A stretch of 64,000 bases of DNA from Lacicoccus halitifaciens (GTDB lineage Bacteria; Bacillota; Bacilli; Staphylococcales; Salinicoccaceae), in assembly GCF_040544485.1 (NCBI RefSeq), contig NZ_JBDZDV010000001.1, positions 744,001-808,000 of the forward strand, in the 5' to 3' direction. The notes under the pieces were generated by a model. The model did not search any database, was not told the origin of the DNA, and saw only the letters and a list, made by a program, of their open reading frames with translations. The translations under genes were made by a program, and so were the position numbers. Below, piece after piece: positions 17,292-25,951 of this stretch; position 1 is the stretch's first letter; the number at the start of each line of letters is the position of its first letter.

Positions 17292-18100
17292 AGTTTATGG
17301 AATTCTTTATGATTTTTGATGAATGCCTCATCAGCCTTGAAGTACTCTGTAAGCTCTCCATGTATCTTTTTATTTGCAGCAAGGATGCTGTTCGTCTTGA
17401 GCAGCCTGACCTCGTCGCCGAGCAGCGTCGTCGTGATGCCGCCGACTTCGTTCAGCAGGATGATGCCGCCTGCGAAATCCCATGGGTGGAGCCTGTAAAA
17501 GAGGGCCGCACTGCTCGTCCCGCGGACGACGTTGACGAATTCAAGGGCCGCCGAGCCGAGTGAGCGTACGCTGCGGGCATCTTTGACCACCTGGATGAAC
17601 GGGGTGTTGATCCCCTCCCGCACGAGCCAGTTGGCATTCGTCGAGATGAGCGAGGACTTCAGGCTCGATTCCTCTATATCATGCAGTACCTCGTCGTTCT
17701 TATAGGCGCCCTGCTCATAGGCTGCATGGTAGAGGTCATTCTTCATGACATCGAGTATGAGGCCTGCATACGGCTTGCCGTCGATGTAGATGCCGATGGA
17801 GACGGCGAAGTTTTCAAGCTGGTGCACGAAATTCAGCGTGCCGTCGATCGGGTCGATGATCCATAAGACACCGTCTGCGTCTTCGATGTCTGCGCCGGCG
17901 CCCTCTTCACCGAGGATCCTGTGCTCCGGGTATCTTTCTTCAATTTTATCAAACAGGAATTGTTCGGTTTCTTTATCGACGTCAGTGACAAGGTCATTGG
18001 CATTCATTTTGCTGTCGATATTAAAGTCTTCAATCATCCGGTTCCGTATGAATTCCCCGGCATCCAGTATGATTTCCTGTGCAAATCTATAGATTTCCAT
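17288..18100 (-). CDS. Inositol monophosphatase family protein
   Basis: A 270-residue Mg-dependent sugar or nucleotide phosphatase of the IMPase/FIG superfamily. Metal-binding motifs are intact: GEEG (64-67), DPIDGT (83-88) and WDFAGG near residue 210. The substrate cannot be told from sequence; Staphylococcus homologues lie beside yktB and typA, as here. GAGGTG lies 7 nt before the ATG. The 3' end overlaps the end of the convergent frameshifted gene by 4 bp. Confidence 0.93.
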   Translation of the reverse strand: MEIYRFAQEIILDAGEFIRNRMIEDFNIDSKMNANDLVTDVDKETEQFLFDKIEERYPEHRILGEEGAGADIEDADGVLWIIDPIDGTLNFVHQLENFAVSIGIYIDGKPYAGLILDVMKNDLYHAAYEQGAYKNDEVLHDIEESSLKSSLISTNANWLVREGINTPFIQVVKDARSVRSLGSAALEFVNVVRGTSSAALFYRLHPWDFAGGIILLNEVGGITTTLLGDEVRLLKTNSILAANKKIHGELTEYFKADEAFIKNHKEFHKL

Positions 18101-18180
18101 AAATACACCTCAAAAGTTTGATTGGGTTCTTTTATTATTTTATCATATTAACAGCGATAATTTTAGAAGGGAAAATATAC

Positions 18181-18789
18181 ATGACAAAATACAGCTTTAC
18201 ACAAAAAGATTTCGACATATTCAAAATCGACGGCCTCGCCCCCCGCATGGAGGCATTGAAGGAAAATCCACGCGTGAAATTATATAACCTCGGCGACCAT
18301 TTCTCTGGTTTCCTGACGGATCTTACCGGGGAGGAGCATTTTGCGCACGTTGCGATGCACGCCCGCCGCAAAGTGAATCCGCCGGATGATACATGGGTGG
18401 CCTTCTCGGCCAACAAGCGCGGCTATAAGATGATGCCGCATTTCCAGATCGGCCTGTGGGGGGACCACGCATTCTGCATGTACGGCGTGATCTATGAATC
18501 CCCGGACAAAAAGAACGTGGCGGAGAAATGGCTCAGTGAATCTGAGATGTTCAGGGAGCTGCCCCAGGATTATTCCATTTCACTCGATCATATGAAACCT
18601 GAAAAACCTCAATTGTCCGAGATCTCGGATGAAGAATTGGAAGCCGGACTCGTCCGGCTGCGTGATGTGAAGAAAGGTGAATTCCTCGTCGGCAAAGTCT
18701 ACCATCCGGGGGATGCCGAACTCGAATCTGATGAAGCGTTCATCAATGATTTGGAAAAAGTGATGACCGACCTCGTCAAATTCTATTGA
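18181..18789 (+). CDS. yktB: YktB family protein (UPF0637/DUF1054)
   Basis: A 202-residue soluble protein with the family's N-terminal FTQKDFDIFKIDGLAPRM and central HFQIGLWGDHAF motifs. Structures of this family are known, but the function is not. The start ATG has GAAGGG 9 nt upstream. Its stop codon overlaps the next ATG (TGATG), so the NERD protein is translationally coupled to it. Confidence 0.9.
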   Translation: MTKYSFTQKDFDIFKIDGLAPRMEALKENPRVKLYNLGDHFSGFLTDLTGEEHFAHVAMHARRKVNPPDDTWVAFSANKRGYKMMPHFQIGLWGDHAFCMYGVIYESPDKKNVAEKWLSESEMFRELPQDYSISLDHMKPEKPQLSEISDEELEAGLVRLRDVKKGEFLVGKVYHPGDAELESDEAFINDLEKVMTDLVKFY

Positions 18790-19685
18790 TGAGGGAGAAA
18801 AGCCTGAAGCATGCCCAGCTCGAGATTTTGAACAGGCGCACCGTATTGAGTGCCCGGGACAGGAAAGACCTCCTGAAATACCGGCTGGGCTACACCGGAG
18901 AGCTGCAGTTTGATGGAATTGTGGAGGACCTCGGGGTGCCGGTTGTGCATCTCAAGGATTACAGGTTCCGCCTTGATGCTGCCGCGGATGACAGGAAAAC
19001 AGCCGCCGGCCCGTCCGAAGTCCAGATCGATAACATCATCATCGCCGGCGACCAGATATATACATTTGAAATAAAGAACTACCAGTACGATATCGAATAC
19101 ACGGCCGACCGGTCATGGCGGTTTGTCGGCGGTAAGGAAATCGTCAACCCGCTGAACCAGGTCGACAACCACCGTAATGTCCTGACGGAAATGATGCGCG
19201 AATTCAATATGCACTTCAATATGACGAACAACATCGTCTTCATCCATCCGGAACAGACAATCTACAATTTTCCGAACCATCAGAACCTCTATATCCGAAA
19301 CAACCTGAAGAAGCGGCTGAAGTACGTGCTGCAGCCAAACCAGTATGATTACTCCCGATTCATTGAAATGCTCGATTCAAGGCGTGTCGTCAAATCCGCC
19401 TACGATGCAGACGCAAACGTCACCTTCGAAGAACTCTCCGGTGGAGTGTTCTGCCCGGATTGTGAGCATGTGCCCCTTCAGCGGGTGCATCGTGATAAGT
19501 TTGCGTGCGGGACATGTCAGGCTGAATTTTGGCAGTATGAGGTGGTACAGCAGTTAATTGCAGAACTGCGGATATTGAATGCCTCATGGCAACTGAATTC
19601 AGAAATGATTTCAAAGTACAGCAATAAACTTATAAGCAGCTCCACTGTAAGAAGATACAGAATTAAAGGCCTGATTGAATACTGA
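18789..19685 (+). CDS. NERD-domain (nuclease-related) protein with zinc ribbon
   Basis: A 298-residue protein. The nuclease-related domain (about 35-150) shows the pattern of PD-(D/E)XK enzymes: Gly-Glu at LGYTGELQFD, then QIDNIIIAGDQIYTFEIKNY with the Asp and the Glu-x-Lys pair. The C-terminal part has a zinc ribbon (CPDC...CGTC, about 220-245) and ends in a helix-turn-helix-like segment (SSSTVRRYRIKGLIEY). NERD proteins are thought to act on DNA; the target is unknown. No separate ribosome site is visible, so translation probably reinitiates from yktB. A diverged, frameshifted paralogue lies at 16409. Confidence 0.82.
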   Translation: MREKSLKHAQLEILNRRTVLSARDRKDLLKYRLGYTGELQFDGIVEDLGVPVVHLKDYRFRLDAAADDRKTAAGPSEVQIDNIIIAGDQIYTFEIKNYQYDIEYTADRSWRFVGGKEIVNPLNQVDNHRNVLTEMMREFNMHFNMTNNIVFIHPEQTIYNFPNHQNLYIRNNLKKRLKYVLQPNQYDYSRFIEMLDSRRVVKSAYDADANVTFEELSGGVFCPDCEHVPLQRVHRDKFACGTCQAEFWQYEVVQQLIAELRILNASWQLNSEMISKYSNKLISSSTVRRYRIKGLIEY

Positions 19686-19714
19686 TATTTTATCTAACTT
19701 ATAAAATGGGAAGG

Positions 19715-19751
19715 CACCCACCAACGAGGACAACTCTTGGTGGGTGTAATT
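19715..19751 (+). terminator. Terminator of yktB-NERD unit
   Basis: CACCCACCAA (19715-19724) pairs with TTGGTGGGTG (19737-19746) and is followed by a T-rich tail. A second small inverted repeat, ATCGACA/TGTCGAT, lies at 19770-19794. Confidence 0.8.
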
Positions 19752-19805
19752 TTTAGTTTTGATAATGTAATCGACAGGTAAAATACTTGTCGATTCCCCG
19801 TTACT

Positions 19806-20145
19806 GTTTAGCTGGGGCTGGTTCTGCCATTAACTAAACACTAAAGGGCCTCTCCCGTTTAGATAGCCTCGAAAATTATGCCAACTAAACACTTGGGGGC
19901 CTCTGCCGTTTAGATAGGCCTGAGAATTAGGCTAACTAAACACTTGGGGGCCTCTGCCGTTTAGGTAGCCTCGAATATCATGCTAACTAAACACTTGGAG
20001 GCTTCTGCCGTTTAGATAGGCTTGAGAATTAGGCTAACTAAACACTTAAAGGCTTCTGCCGTTTAGATAGCCTCGAAAATTATGCCAACTAAACACTAAG
20101 AGGCCTCTCCCGTTTAGATAGGCCCGAAAATGACGACAACTAAAC
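19806..20145. repeat. Array 1: seven 51-bp tandem repeats with inverted arms
   Basis: GTTTAG begins at 19806, 19857, 19908, 19959, 20010, 20061 and 20112, exactly every 51 bp. Its reverse complement CTAAAC begins 28 bp after each one (19834 to 20140). Each unit is GTTTAG, 22 nt, CTAAAC, 17 nt. The 17-nt part is the more conserved (ACTTGGGGGCCTCTGCC and variants, several with a GGCC-centred palindrome). The 22-nt parts alternate between two types, so there is a 102-bp higher-order period. Stops occur in all plus frames, so it is not coding. It fills the convergent gap between the NERD gene and ilvA. Confidence 0.95.
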
Positions 20146-20187
20146 AGTCATGACAACCAGCCTCCCCTTACAGCCACCTCCCCAACC

Positions 20188-20222
20188 AAAAAAGACGCGC
20201 CCGGTCTCCCGGACGCGCCATT
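20188..20222 (-). terminator. Terminator of the ilvB-leu-ilvA operon
   Basis: On the minus strand, GGCGCGTCCGG and CCGGGCGCGTC form a strong GC-rich hairpin with a 4-nt loop, followed by six T residues, 17 bp after ilvA. Confidence 0.85.
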
Positions 20223-20238
20223 GGCTTTAACTTTATTT

Positions 20239-21249
20239 TCAATGCCGATTCTTCACGAGCTCACGATTTTGCAGGCCCGCTTCAACACGGAGTTCTTTTG
20301 CCAGACTCTGTATGTCCGGCATTCTTGAGATGTCGATATTGCCGCCGCTGACGACAATGCCTGTCTTTTTCGAATCGATCGTATCATGATGGTTGAGCAG
20401 GCAGGCAAGTGCTGCTGCCCCTGCGCCTTCCACCAAAGTTTTGCTTCTTTCAAGGAAGTAGATCATCGCATCAGCGATTTCCGGCTCCGATACGCAAATT
20501 ACATCGTCTACATACTTATTGATTATAGGCAATGTCAACTGACCTGGCTCTTTGACTGCTATCCCTTCTGCAATGGTTGTAACGCTTTTCAGTCGTTCAA
20601 CCAGTCCATCGTGGTAGGCTTTGAAAGTCGATGGCGCCCTTTCGGCCTGTACACCGATTACCCGTATACACGGGTTGATCGTTTTTGCAGCGACTGCTAT
20701 GCCGCTGATCAAACCACCGCCGCCGATCGGAACAATCAAGGTATCGAGATCCGGCTGTTGAGCCAGCATTTCAAATGCTATCGTCCCCTGACCTGCCATA
20801 ATGTCATAGTCATCAAAAGGATGGACGTAAGTCGCACCGGTCTTTTTCTGATGCTCAAGCGATGCGTCATACGCTTCCTGGAAACTTTCTCCCACTAAGA
20901 TGACATTCGCGCCGTATCCCCTCGTCGCTTCCACTTTATTTGTCGGAGTAGACTCCGCCATGAATATTGTAGCTTCGGCGCCGAGTTTTGCGGCAGCGAG
21001 CGCCACGCCCTGGGCGTGGTTTCCGGCTGAAGCCGTCAGCACTCCTTTTGATAACTCTGAAGCAGATAGTTTCATCAACTTATAACTGGCGCCCCTGAAT
21101 TTGAACGCGCCCGTCTTCTGTTGATTTTCCATTTTGAAATAAACTTCTCTGTCTGTACGTAAGTCCGTAGTATTCGATGTGACTAAAGGCGTATTGTGGA
21201 TTGTTGATTCAAGATGCCTCCAGGCATCCTGAACTAATCCACCGGTCAA
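20239..21249 (-). CDS. ilvA: Threonine dehydratase, short form
   Basis: A PLP enzyme of 336 residues that deaminates threonine to 2-oxobutyrate, the first step to isoleucine. The PLP lysine lies in KTGAFKFRGA and the phosphate loop is GGGGL. Biosynthetic IlvA of Bacillus and Staphylococcus is about 420 residues, with a C-terminal ACT-like regulatory domain; this protein stops soon after the catalytic domain, like catabolic TdcB. It is the last gene of the operon. The start appears to be TTG, overlapping the leuD stop (TTGA). Confidence 0.9.
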   Translation of the reverse strand: MTGGLVQDAWRHLESTIHNTPLVTSNTTDLRTDREVYFKMENQQKTGAFKFRGASYKLMKLSASELSKGVLTASAGNHAQGVALAAAKLGAEATIFMAESTPTNKVEATRGYGANVILVGESFQEAYDASLEHQKKTGATYVHPFDDYDIMAGQGTIAFEMLAQQPDLDTLIVPIGGGGLISGIAVAAKTINPCIRVIGVQAERAPSTFKAYHDGLVERLKSVTTIAEGIAVKEPGQLTLPIINKYVDDVICVSEPEIADAMIYFLERSKTLVEGAGAAALACLLNHHDTIDSKKTGIVVSGGNIDISRMPDIQSLAKELRVEAGLQNRELVKNRH

Positions 21250-21842
21250 GAAATCCCCATGCGACCACCACTCTCCTCATATTGTTTGATTTTGTCCTCG
21301 AGCTGCAATGTCAGTGAAATGTCATCCCATCCGTTGATGAGTTTTTCTTTATGATATGACGGGATATCAAATTTATATACTCCGCTGTCAGAGGTCACCG
21401 TCTGTTCGACGAGGTCGACTGCCAGCATGAAGTCTCCAGTTTGGGCTTTTTCCTGCCATTCCTTCACTTTATCCTCTTCAGCTTCAATGAGGATGATGCC
21501 GTTCTTGAATGCATTGCTGTAGAAGATGTCGGCGAAGCTTGGTGCGATGATGACTTTGAAGCCGAAATCGAGCAGGGCCCACGGTGCGTGCTCCCTGGAA
21601 GATCCGCAGCCGAAGTTCTCGCCTGCAACCAATATCGTGGCATCTTCATATTTCGGACTGTCGAGGTCGAAGTTCTCCCTCGGATTGCCATCGTCATCAA
21701 AACGCCAGTTATAAAACACGAATTCACCAAAACCCGTACGTTCGATCCTTTTCAAAAACTGCTTAGGAATGATCTGGTCGGTATCCACATTATCTCTGTC
21801 GAGAGGATAAACAGTACCGGTGTGTTTTTCAATTGCTTCCAT
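21246..21842 (-). CDS. leuD: 3-isopropylmalate dehydratase small subunit
   Basis: A 198-residue swivel-domain protein that forms isopropylmalate isomerase with LeuC. Motifs include LDRDNVDTDQIIPKQFLK at the N-terminus and the GCGSSREHAPWAL stretch (about 77-89) typical of LeuD. It starts 15 bp after leuC and its end overlaps the ilvA start. Confidence 0.98.
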   Translation of the reverse strand: MEAIEKHTGTVYPLDRDNVDTDQIIPKQFLKRIERTGFGEFVFYNWRFDDDGNPRENFDLDSPKYEDATILVAGENFGCGSSREHAPWALLDFGFKVIIAPSFADIFYSNAFKNGIILIEAEEDKVKEWQEKAQTGDFMLAVDLVEQTVTSDSGVYKFDIPSYHKEKLINGWDDISLTLQLEDKIKQYEESGGRMGIS

Positions 21843-21857
21843 TATTGATATCCTCCT

Positions 21858-23273
21858 TTAAGAAATCTGCGGTTCTTTACCGTATTCACGGACATCCACG
21901 AATCTGCCTTCGATCGCTGCTGCTGCAGCCATCTCAGGGCTTACAAGGTGCGTCATGGCGCCGTTGCCCTGGCGGCCTTCGAAGTTACGGTTTGAAGTTG
22001 ATGCACAGCGGCCGCCGGCCGGGATGACATCATCGTTCATTCCGAGGCAGGCACTGCAGCCTGCGTCGCGCCATTCGAATCCTGCGGATTTGAACACTTT
22101 ATCAAGGCCGAGCTCTTCAGCTTCCGCCTTCACAAGGAATGAGCCGGGTACGACGATTGCCTTGATGCCGTCCTTGACTTTCTTCCCTTCGATGATCTCC
22201 GCTGCACGCTGCAAGTCACGCACTCTTGAGTTCGTACATGATCCGATGAACACATGGTCGATCTCAATCGATGTGATCGGCTGATTCTCTTCCAGGTTCA
22301 TGTAACTCAGCGCACGGCCGATTTCATCCTTGTTCTCGACGGAATCAAGCGATGGCGTCGTGCCGCTGATCGGAACGACCATGCCCGGGTTCGTGCCCCA
22401 TGATACTTGCGGCTCGATCTCTGTAGCATCGATTTCTATCGTTTTATCATACTCTGCACCTTCATCCGTTGCAAGCGCAAGCCACTCCTCGGCCAGTGCA
22501 TTGAATTCCGCTTCGTCTTTTGGAACGTAGCGGCGGCCGGTGAGGAAATCCACCGTCTTCTGATCCGGTGAGATCAGGCCTGCCCTTGCACCGCCTTCGA
22601 TGGACATGTTACAGACCGTCATGCGGCCTTCCATCGTCAGATCACGTATGGCTTCACCCGTATACTCGACGACGTATCCTGTTCCGAACTTCACGCCGAA
22701 TTTCCCGATGATCGCAAGGATCAAATCCTTTGCGGTCACGCCGGCACCAAGCGGGCCGTTGACTTTGACGTTCATCGTCTTCGGACGGTCGCCGTACAGT
22801 GTCTGTGTCGCAAGCACATGCTCAACTTCACTTGTCCCAATTCCGAATGCAAGTGCACCGAATGCACCGTGTGTGGAAGTGTGGCTGTCCCCGCAGACGA
22901 TCGTCTTGCCGGGCTGCGTCAGACCAAGCTGCGGTCCGATGACGTGCACGATGCCCTGATCCGGATGGAACATATCGGCAAGTTTCACGCCGAAATCCTT
23001 ACAGTTCTTCTTCAGTGCGTCCATCTGTTTCGCTGAAATTTCATCTTTGACGTTTTCACGGTCCTTCGTCGGTACGTTGTGGTCCATCGTTGCAAAAGTG
23101 AGGTCCGGCCGCCGGACTTTCCGGCCTGTCAGCCTTAAACCTTCAAATGCCTGAGGAGAAGTGACTTCGTGAACTAAATGCTGATCGATGTATATTAAAT
23201 CCGGCTGTCCCTCTTCTCTATGAACAACATGTTTTTCCCAGATTTTATCAATAATAGTTTTTTTCTCAGCCAT
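21858..23273 (-). CDS. leuC: 3-isopropylmalate dehydratase large subunit
   Basis: A 471-residue aconitase-family protein carrying the 4Fe-4S cluster of isopropylmalate isomerase. Cluster cysteines are in IGSCTNSR and in DAGCSACLGMN (two Cys); CGDSHTSTHGAFG is a further signature. A GAGG lies only 1-2 nt before the ATG, with AGAGAG further up, so initiation may be weak or coupled to leuB, 25 bp upstream. Confidence 0.98.
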   Translation of the reverse strand: MAEKKTIIDKIWEKHVVHREEGQPDLIYIDQHLVHEVTSPQAFEGLRLTGRKVRRPDLTFATMDHNVPTKDRENVKDEISAKQMDALKKNCKDFGVKLADMFHPDQGIVHVIGPQLGLTQPGKTIVCGDSHTSTHGAFGALAFGIGTSEVEHVLATQTLYGDRPKTMNVKVNGPLGAGVTAKDLILAIIGKFGVKFGTGYVVEYTGEAIRDLTMEGRMTVCNMSIEGGARAGLISPDQKTVDFLTGRRYVPKDEAEFNALAEEWLALATDEGAEYDKTIEIDATEIEPQVSWGTNPGMVVPISGTTPSLDSVENKDEIGRALSYMNLEENQPITSIEIDHVFIGSCTNSRVRDLQRAAEIIEGKKVKDGIKAIVVPGSFLVKAEAEELGLDKVFKSAGFEWRDAGCSACLGMNDDVIPAGGRCASTSNRNFEGRQGNGAMTHLVSPEMAAAAAIEGRFVDVREYGKEPQIS

Positions 23274-23298
23274 TCCTCAATCAACTCTCTTATTCTTA

Positions 23299-24366
23299 TT
23301 ATTTAATGTAACTCATTACGGCTTCCACCATCTCTTCAGTGCCGACCTTACGGCCGCCTTCAAAGTCGAGGTCCGGTGTATGGATGCCGTCTTTCAGCGC
23401 ATTGTCCACTGCGGCTTCGACCGCTTCCGCCTCTTCGCTCAAATGGAATGAATATTTGAGCATCATCGCAGCGGAGAGGATCATGGCCAGCGGGTTCACG
23501 ATATTCTGCCCGGCAATATCCGGGGCCGAACCGTGCACCGGCTCATACAACCCGAAGCCTTCGCTGTTCAGGCTTGCAGATGGCAGGAGGCCGATGGATC
23601 CCGTAATGACCGATGCTTCATCACTCAATATATCGCCGAAGAGGTTTTCGGTGACGACGACATCGAAATGCGCCGGGTTGGTGATGAGCTTCATCGCCGT
23701 GGAATCCACGAGCGCGTGCTCGACTTTCACTTCAGGGTGCTCGGCGCTTTTGGCATCCACGATCTCACGCCACATGCGGCTTGATTCAAGGACGTTTGCC
23801 TTGTCCACCGAAGTGAGCCTGCCGCCGCGCAGCTTCGCCGCCTGGAAACCGTATTCGACTATGCGTTCTATCTCTTCTTTAGTGTATATGAGGGTGTCGA
23901 CGACGGAATTGCCGCCGTCCCGCCGTTCACTCGGCCGCCCGAAGTACAGTCCCCCCGTCAGTTCCCGGACGAATAAAATATCCGTACCGCTGACGATGGT
24001 TTCCTTCAGTGGAGAAGCGGGTATCAGTTTATCGAATACTTTGATGGGTCTTAAGTTCGCAAACAACCCGAGTTCCTTGCGGATCTTCAGGAGTCCCTGT
24101 TCCGGCCTCAAAGTTTTATCAATCGTATCCCATTTGGGGCCGCCCACTGCACCGAGCAGGACTGCATCCGCGTTCTTTGCCCGCTCAAGCGTCGCATCAT
24201 CGAGGGGTGTGCCGGTTGCATCATATGCGGCACCCCCGATGAGGCCGTCCTCAAAAGTGAATTCGTGATTGAAATCTTTGGCGATCTTTTCAAGGACCGC
24301 TTTGGCACCAGTCATTATTTCAGGTCCGACGCCGTCACCCGGAAGGGTCAGTATATGTTTTTTCAT
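23299..24366 (-). CDS. leuB: 3-isopropylmalate dehydrogenase
   Basis: A 355-residue NAD-dependent oxidative decarboxylase, the third enzyme of leucine synthesis. Signature features are LPGDGVGPEIM at the N-terminus, FVRELTGGLYFG (substrate-binding Arg/Tyr) and the C-terminal EPVHGSAPDIAGQNIVNP motif. I use the ATG with AAGGAG 8 nt upstream; three extra in-frame codons upstream are not needed. Confidence 0.98.
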   Translation of the reverse strand: MKKHILTLPGDGVGPEIMTGAKAVLEKIAKDFNHEFTFEDGLIGGAAYDATGTPLDDATLERAKNADAVLLGAVGGPKWDTIDKTLRPEQGLLKIRKELGLFANLRPIKVFDKLIPASPLKETIVSGTDILFVRELTGGLYFGRPSERRDGGNSVVDTLIYTKEEIERIVEYGFQAAKLRGGRLTSVDKANVLESSRMWREIVDAKSAEHPEVKVEHALVDSTAMKLITNPAHFDVVVTENLFGDILSDEASVITGSIGLLPSASLNSEGFGLYEPVHGSAPDIAGQNIVNPLAMILSAAMMLKYSFHLSEEAEAVEAAVDNALKDGIHTPDLDFEGGRKVGTEEMVEAVMSYIK

Positions 24367-24384
24367 GGGTGGCACTCCTTTTGG

Positions 24385-25929
24385 TCATCTGCTGACCGAG
24401 ACTGATTTTTCCTCTGTGTTCTTGATCAGGTAACGGTTCACGGCGTTGATGTAGGCATTTGCAGAAGCCTCGATCACGTCCTGTGCAGTGCCGCGTCCGT
24501 TCATCACCTGGCCGTCCACTTTCAGCTGTACATGTGCTTCAGCAAGCGCATCTTTGCCGCGTCCGACGGAATTCAGCTGATAATCGATCAGGTTCAGTTC
24601 CATATCGATCAGGCTCTTTATCGTGCCGTAAAGTGCATCGACGCTGCCGCTTCCCATCGTCGTGTTGGAGACGACTTCGCCTGCCGGCGTCCGGAGCGAA
24701 ACTTCACTTTCAGTGCCGTTTTCAGGCCCGTAATTCACCTGGAAGTTCTCCATCTTGTACATAGGAATATCGGTGTCCTCGGTTTTTATTTCCATTAATA
24801 TCGTGTAGATGTCATCTTCAGTGACTTCTTTCTTCTGGTCCGTCAAAAGCTTGAACCGCTTGAATGCTGTAGTTATGTCATCCTCATTCAACTCGAGTTT
24901 GAACTCCGCCACTTTGTCCTTGAATGCGTGGCGGCCGGAGTGTTTTCCGAGGAACAGGGTGTTCTCGGAGACACCGACGAGTTCAGGTGTGATGATTTCG
25001 TAGGTTTCGGCATTTTTCAGCACGCCGTCCTGATGGATGCCGGATTCATGCGCGTAGGCATTCCGGCCGATCACCGCTTTGTTCGCCTGGATGTACATGC
25101 CCGTCAGCTTGCTGACGATGTCGCTTGTACGTTTGATCTCCTTCAGCACGAGTGACGTCCGGTAAGGGTAGAAGTCTTTCCGGATTTCAAGGGCGACGGC
25201 GATTTCTTCGAGTGCAGCGTTGCCTGCACGTTCGCCGATGCCGTTCACTGCGCATTCAACCTGTGTTGCGCCGTTTTCGACGGCGGCCATGGAGTTCGCG
25301 ACCGCCATGCCGAGGTCGTCGTGGCAGTGGCAGGATAGATTGACATTTTTGATGTTCGGTACTCTCTCACTGATCGTTTTGAACATCCGGCCGTATTCAA
25401 GGGGTGTGGTGAACCCGACTGTGTCCGGGAGGTTGATCACCGTGGCTCCGGCATCGATCACCTGCTCGATCAGCCTGCACAGGAAATCTATATCGGAACG
25501 CGTCGCATCCTCAGCTGAAAATTCCACTTCCGGGAACCGCTCTTTGGCGTATTTCACCATCTCGACGGATTTGGAGAGGACTTCTTCTTCAGTCATCTTC
25601 AGTTTATATTCCATGTGGATGGGTGAAGTCGCCAAAAAGATATGGATCCTCGGTCTTTCAGTGTTCTTCAAAGCTTCATATGCCCGGTCGATATCTTTTT
25701 TATGGGTCCGTGCAAGTGCCGTCACCGAAGCGTTTTTAACAGTCTCGGCAATCAGCTTCACCGCTTCGAAGTCACCTTCGGAAGCTGCAGGGAAACCCGC
25801 TTCAATAATATCCACACCGAGGCGCTCGAGCTGTTTGGCAATCTCCAGTTTCTCACTCTTATTCAGATTCACCCCCGGCGATTGTTCGCCATCCCTCAGT
25901 GTAGTATCAAAAATTTGAATATCAGCCAT
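24385..25929 (-). CDS. leuA: 2-isopropylmalate synthase
   Basis: A 514-residue enzyme that condenses acetyl-CoA with 2-oxoisovalerate. The N-terminal TIM barrel has FDTTLRDGEQSPG with the metal Asp and LSCHCHDDLGMAVANS with the His ligands. A C-terminal LeuA dimer/regulatory domain (about 390-510) is present, so leucine feedback is expected. AAGGAAGG lies upstream of the ATG. Confidence 0.98.
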   Translation of the reverse strand: MADIQIFDTTLRDGEQSPGVNLNKSEKLEIAKQLERLGVDIIEAGFPAASEGDFEAVKLIAETVKNASVTALARTHKKDIDRAYEALKNTERPRIHIFLATSPIHMEYKLKMTEEEVLSKSVEMVKYAKERFPEVEFSAEDATRSDIDFLCRLIEQVIDAGATVINLPDTVGFTTPLEYGRMFKTISERVPNIKNVNLSCHCHDDLGMAVANSMAAVENGATQVECAVNGIGERAGNAALEEIAVALEIRKDFYPYRTSLVLKEIKRTSDIVSKLTGMYIQANKAVIGRNAYAHESGIHQDGVLKNAETYEIITPELVGVSENTLFLGKHSGRHAFKDKVAEFKLELNEDDITTAFKRFKLLTDQKKEVTEDDIYTILMEIKTEDTDIPMYKMENFQVNYGPENGTESEVSLRTPAGEVVSNTTMGSGSVDALYGTIKSLIDMELNLIDYQLNSVGRGKDALAEAHVQLKVDGQVMNGRGTAQDVIEASANAYINAVNRYLIKNTEEKSVSVSR

Positions 25930-25951
25930 TGCCAATCATCCTTCCTTACAA

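Noticed and set aside
19806..20145. Array 1 as a CRISPR array
   Set aside because: The intervals between arms are similar to each other rather than unique, the arms are only 6 nt, and no cas gene is near.
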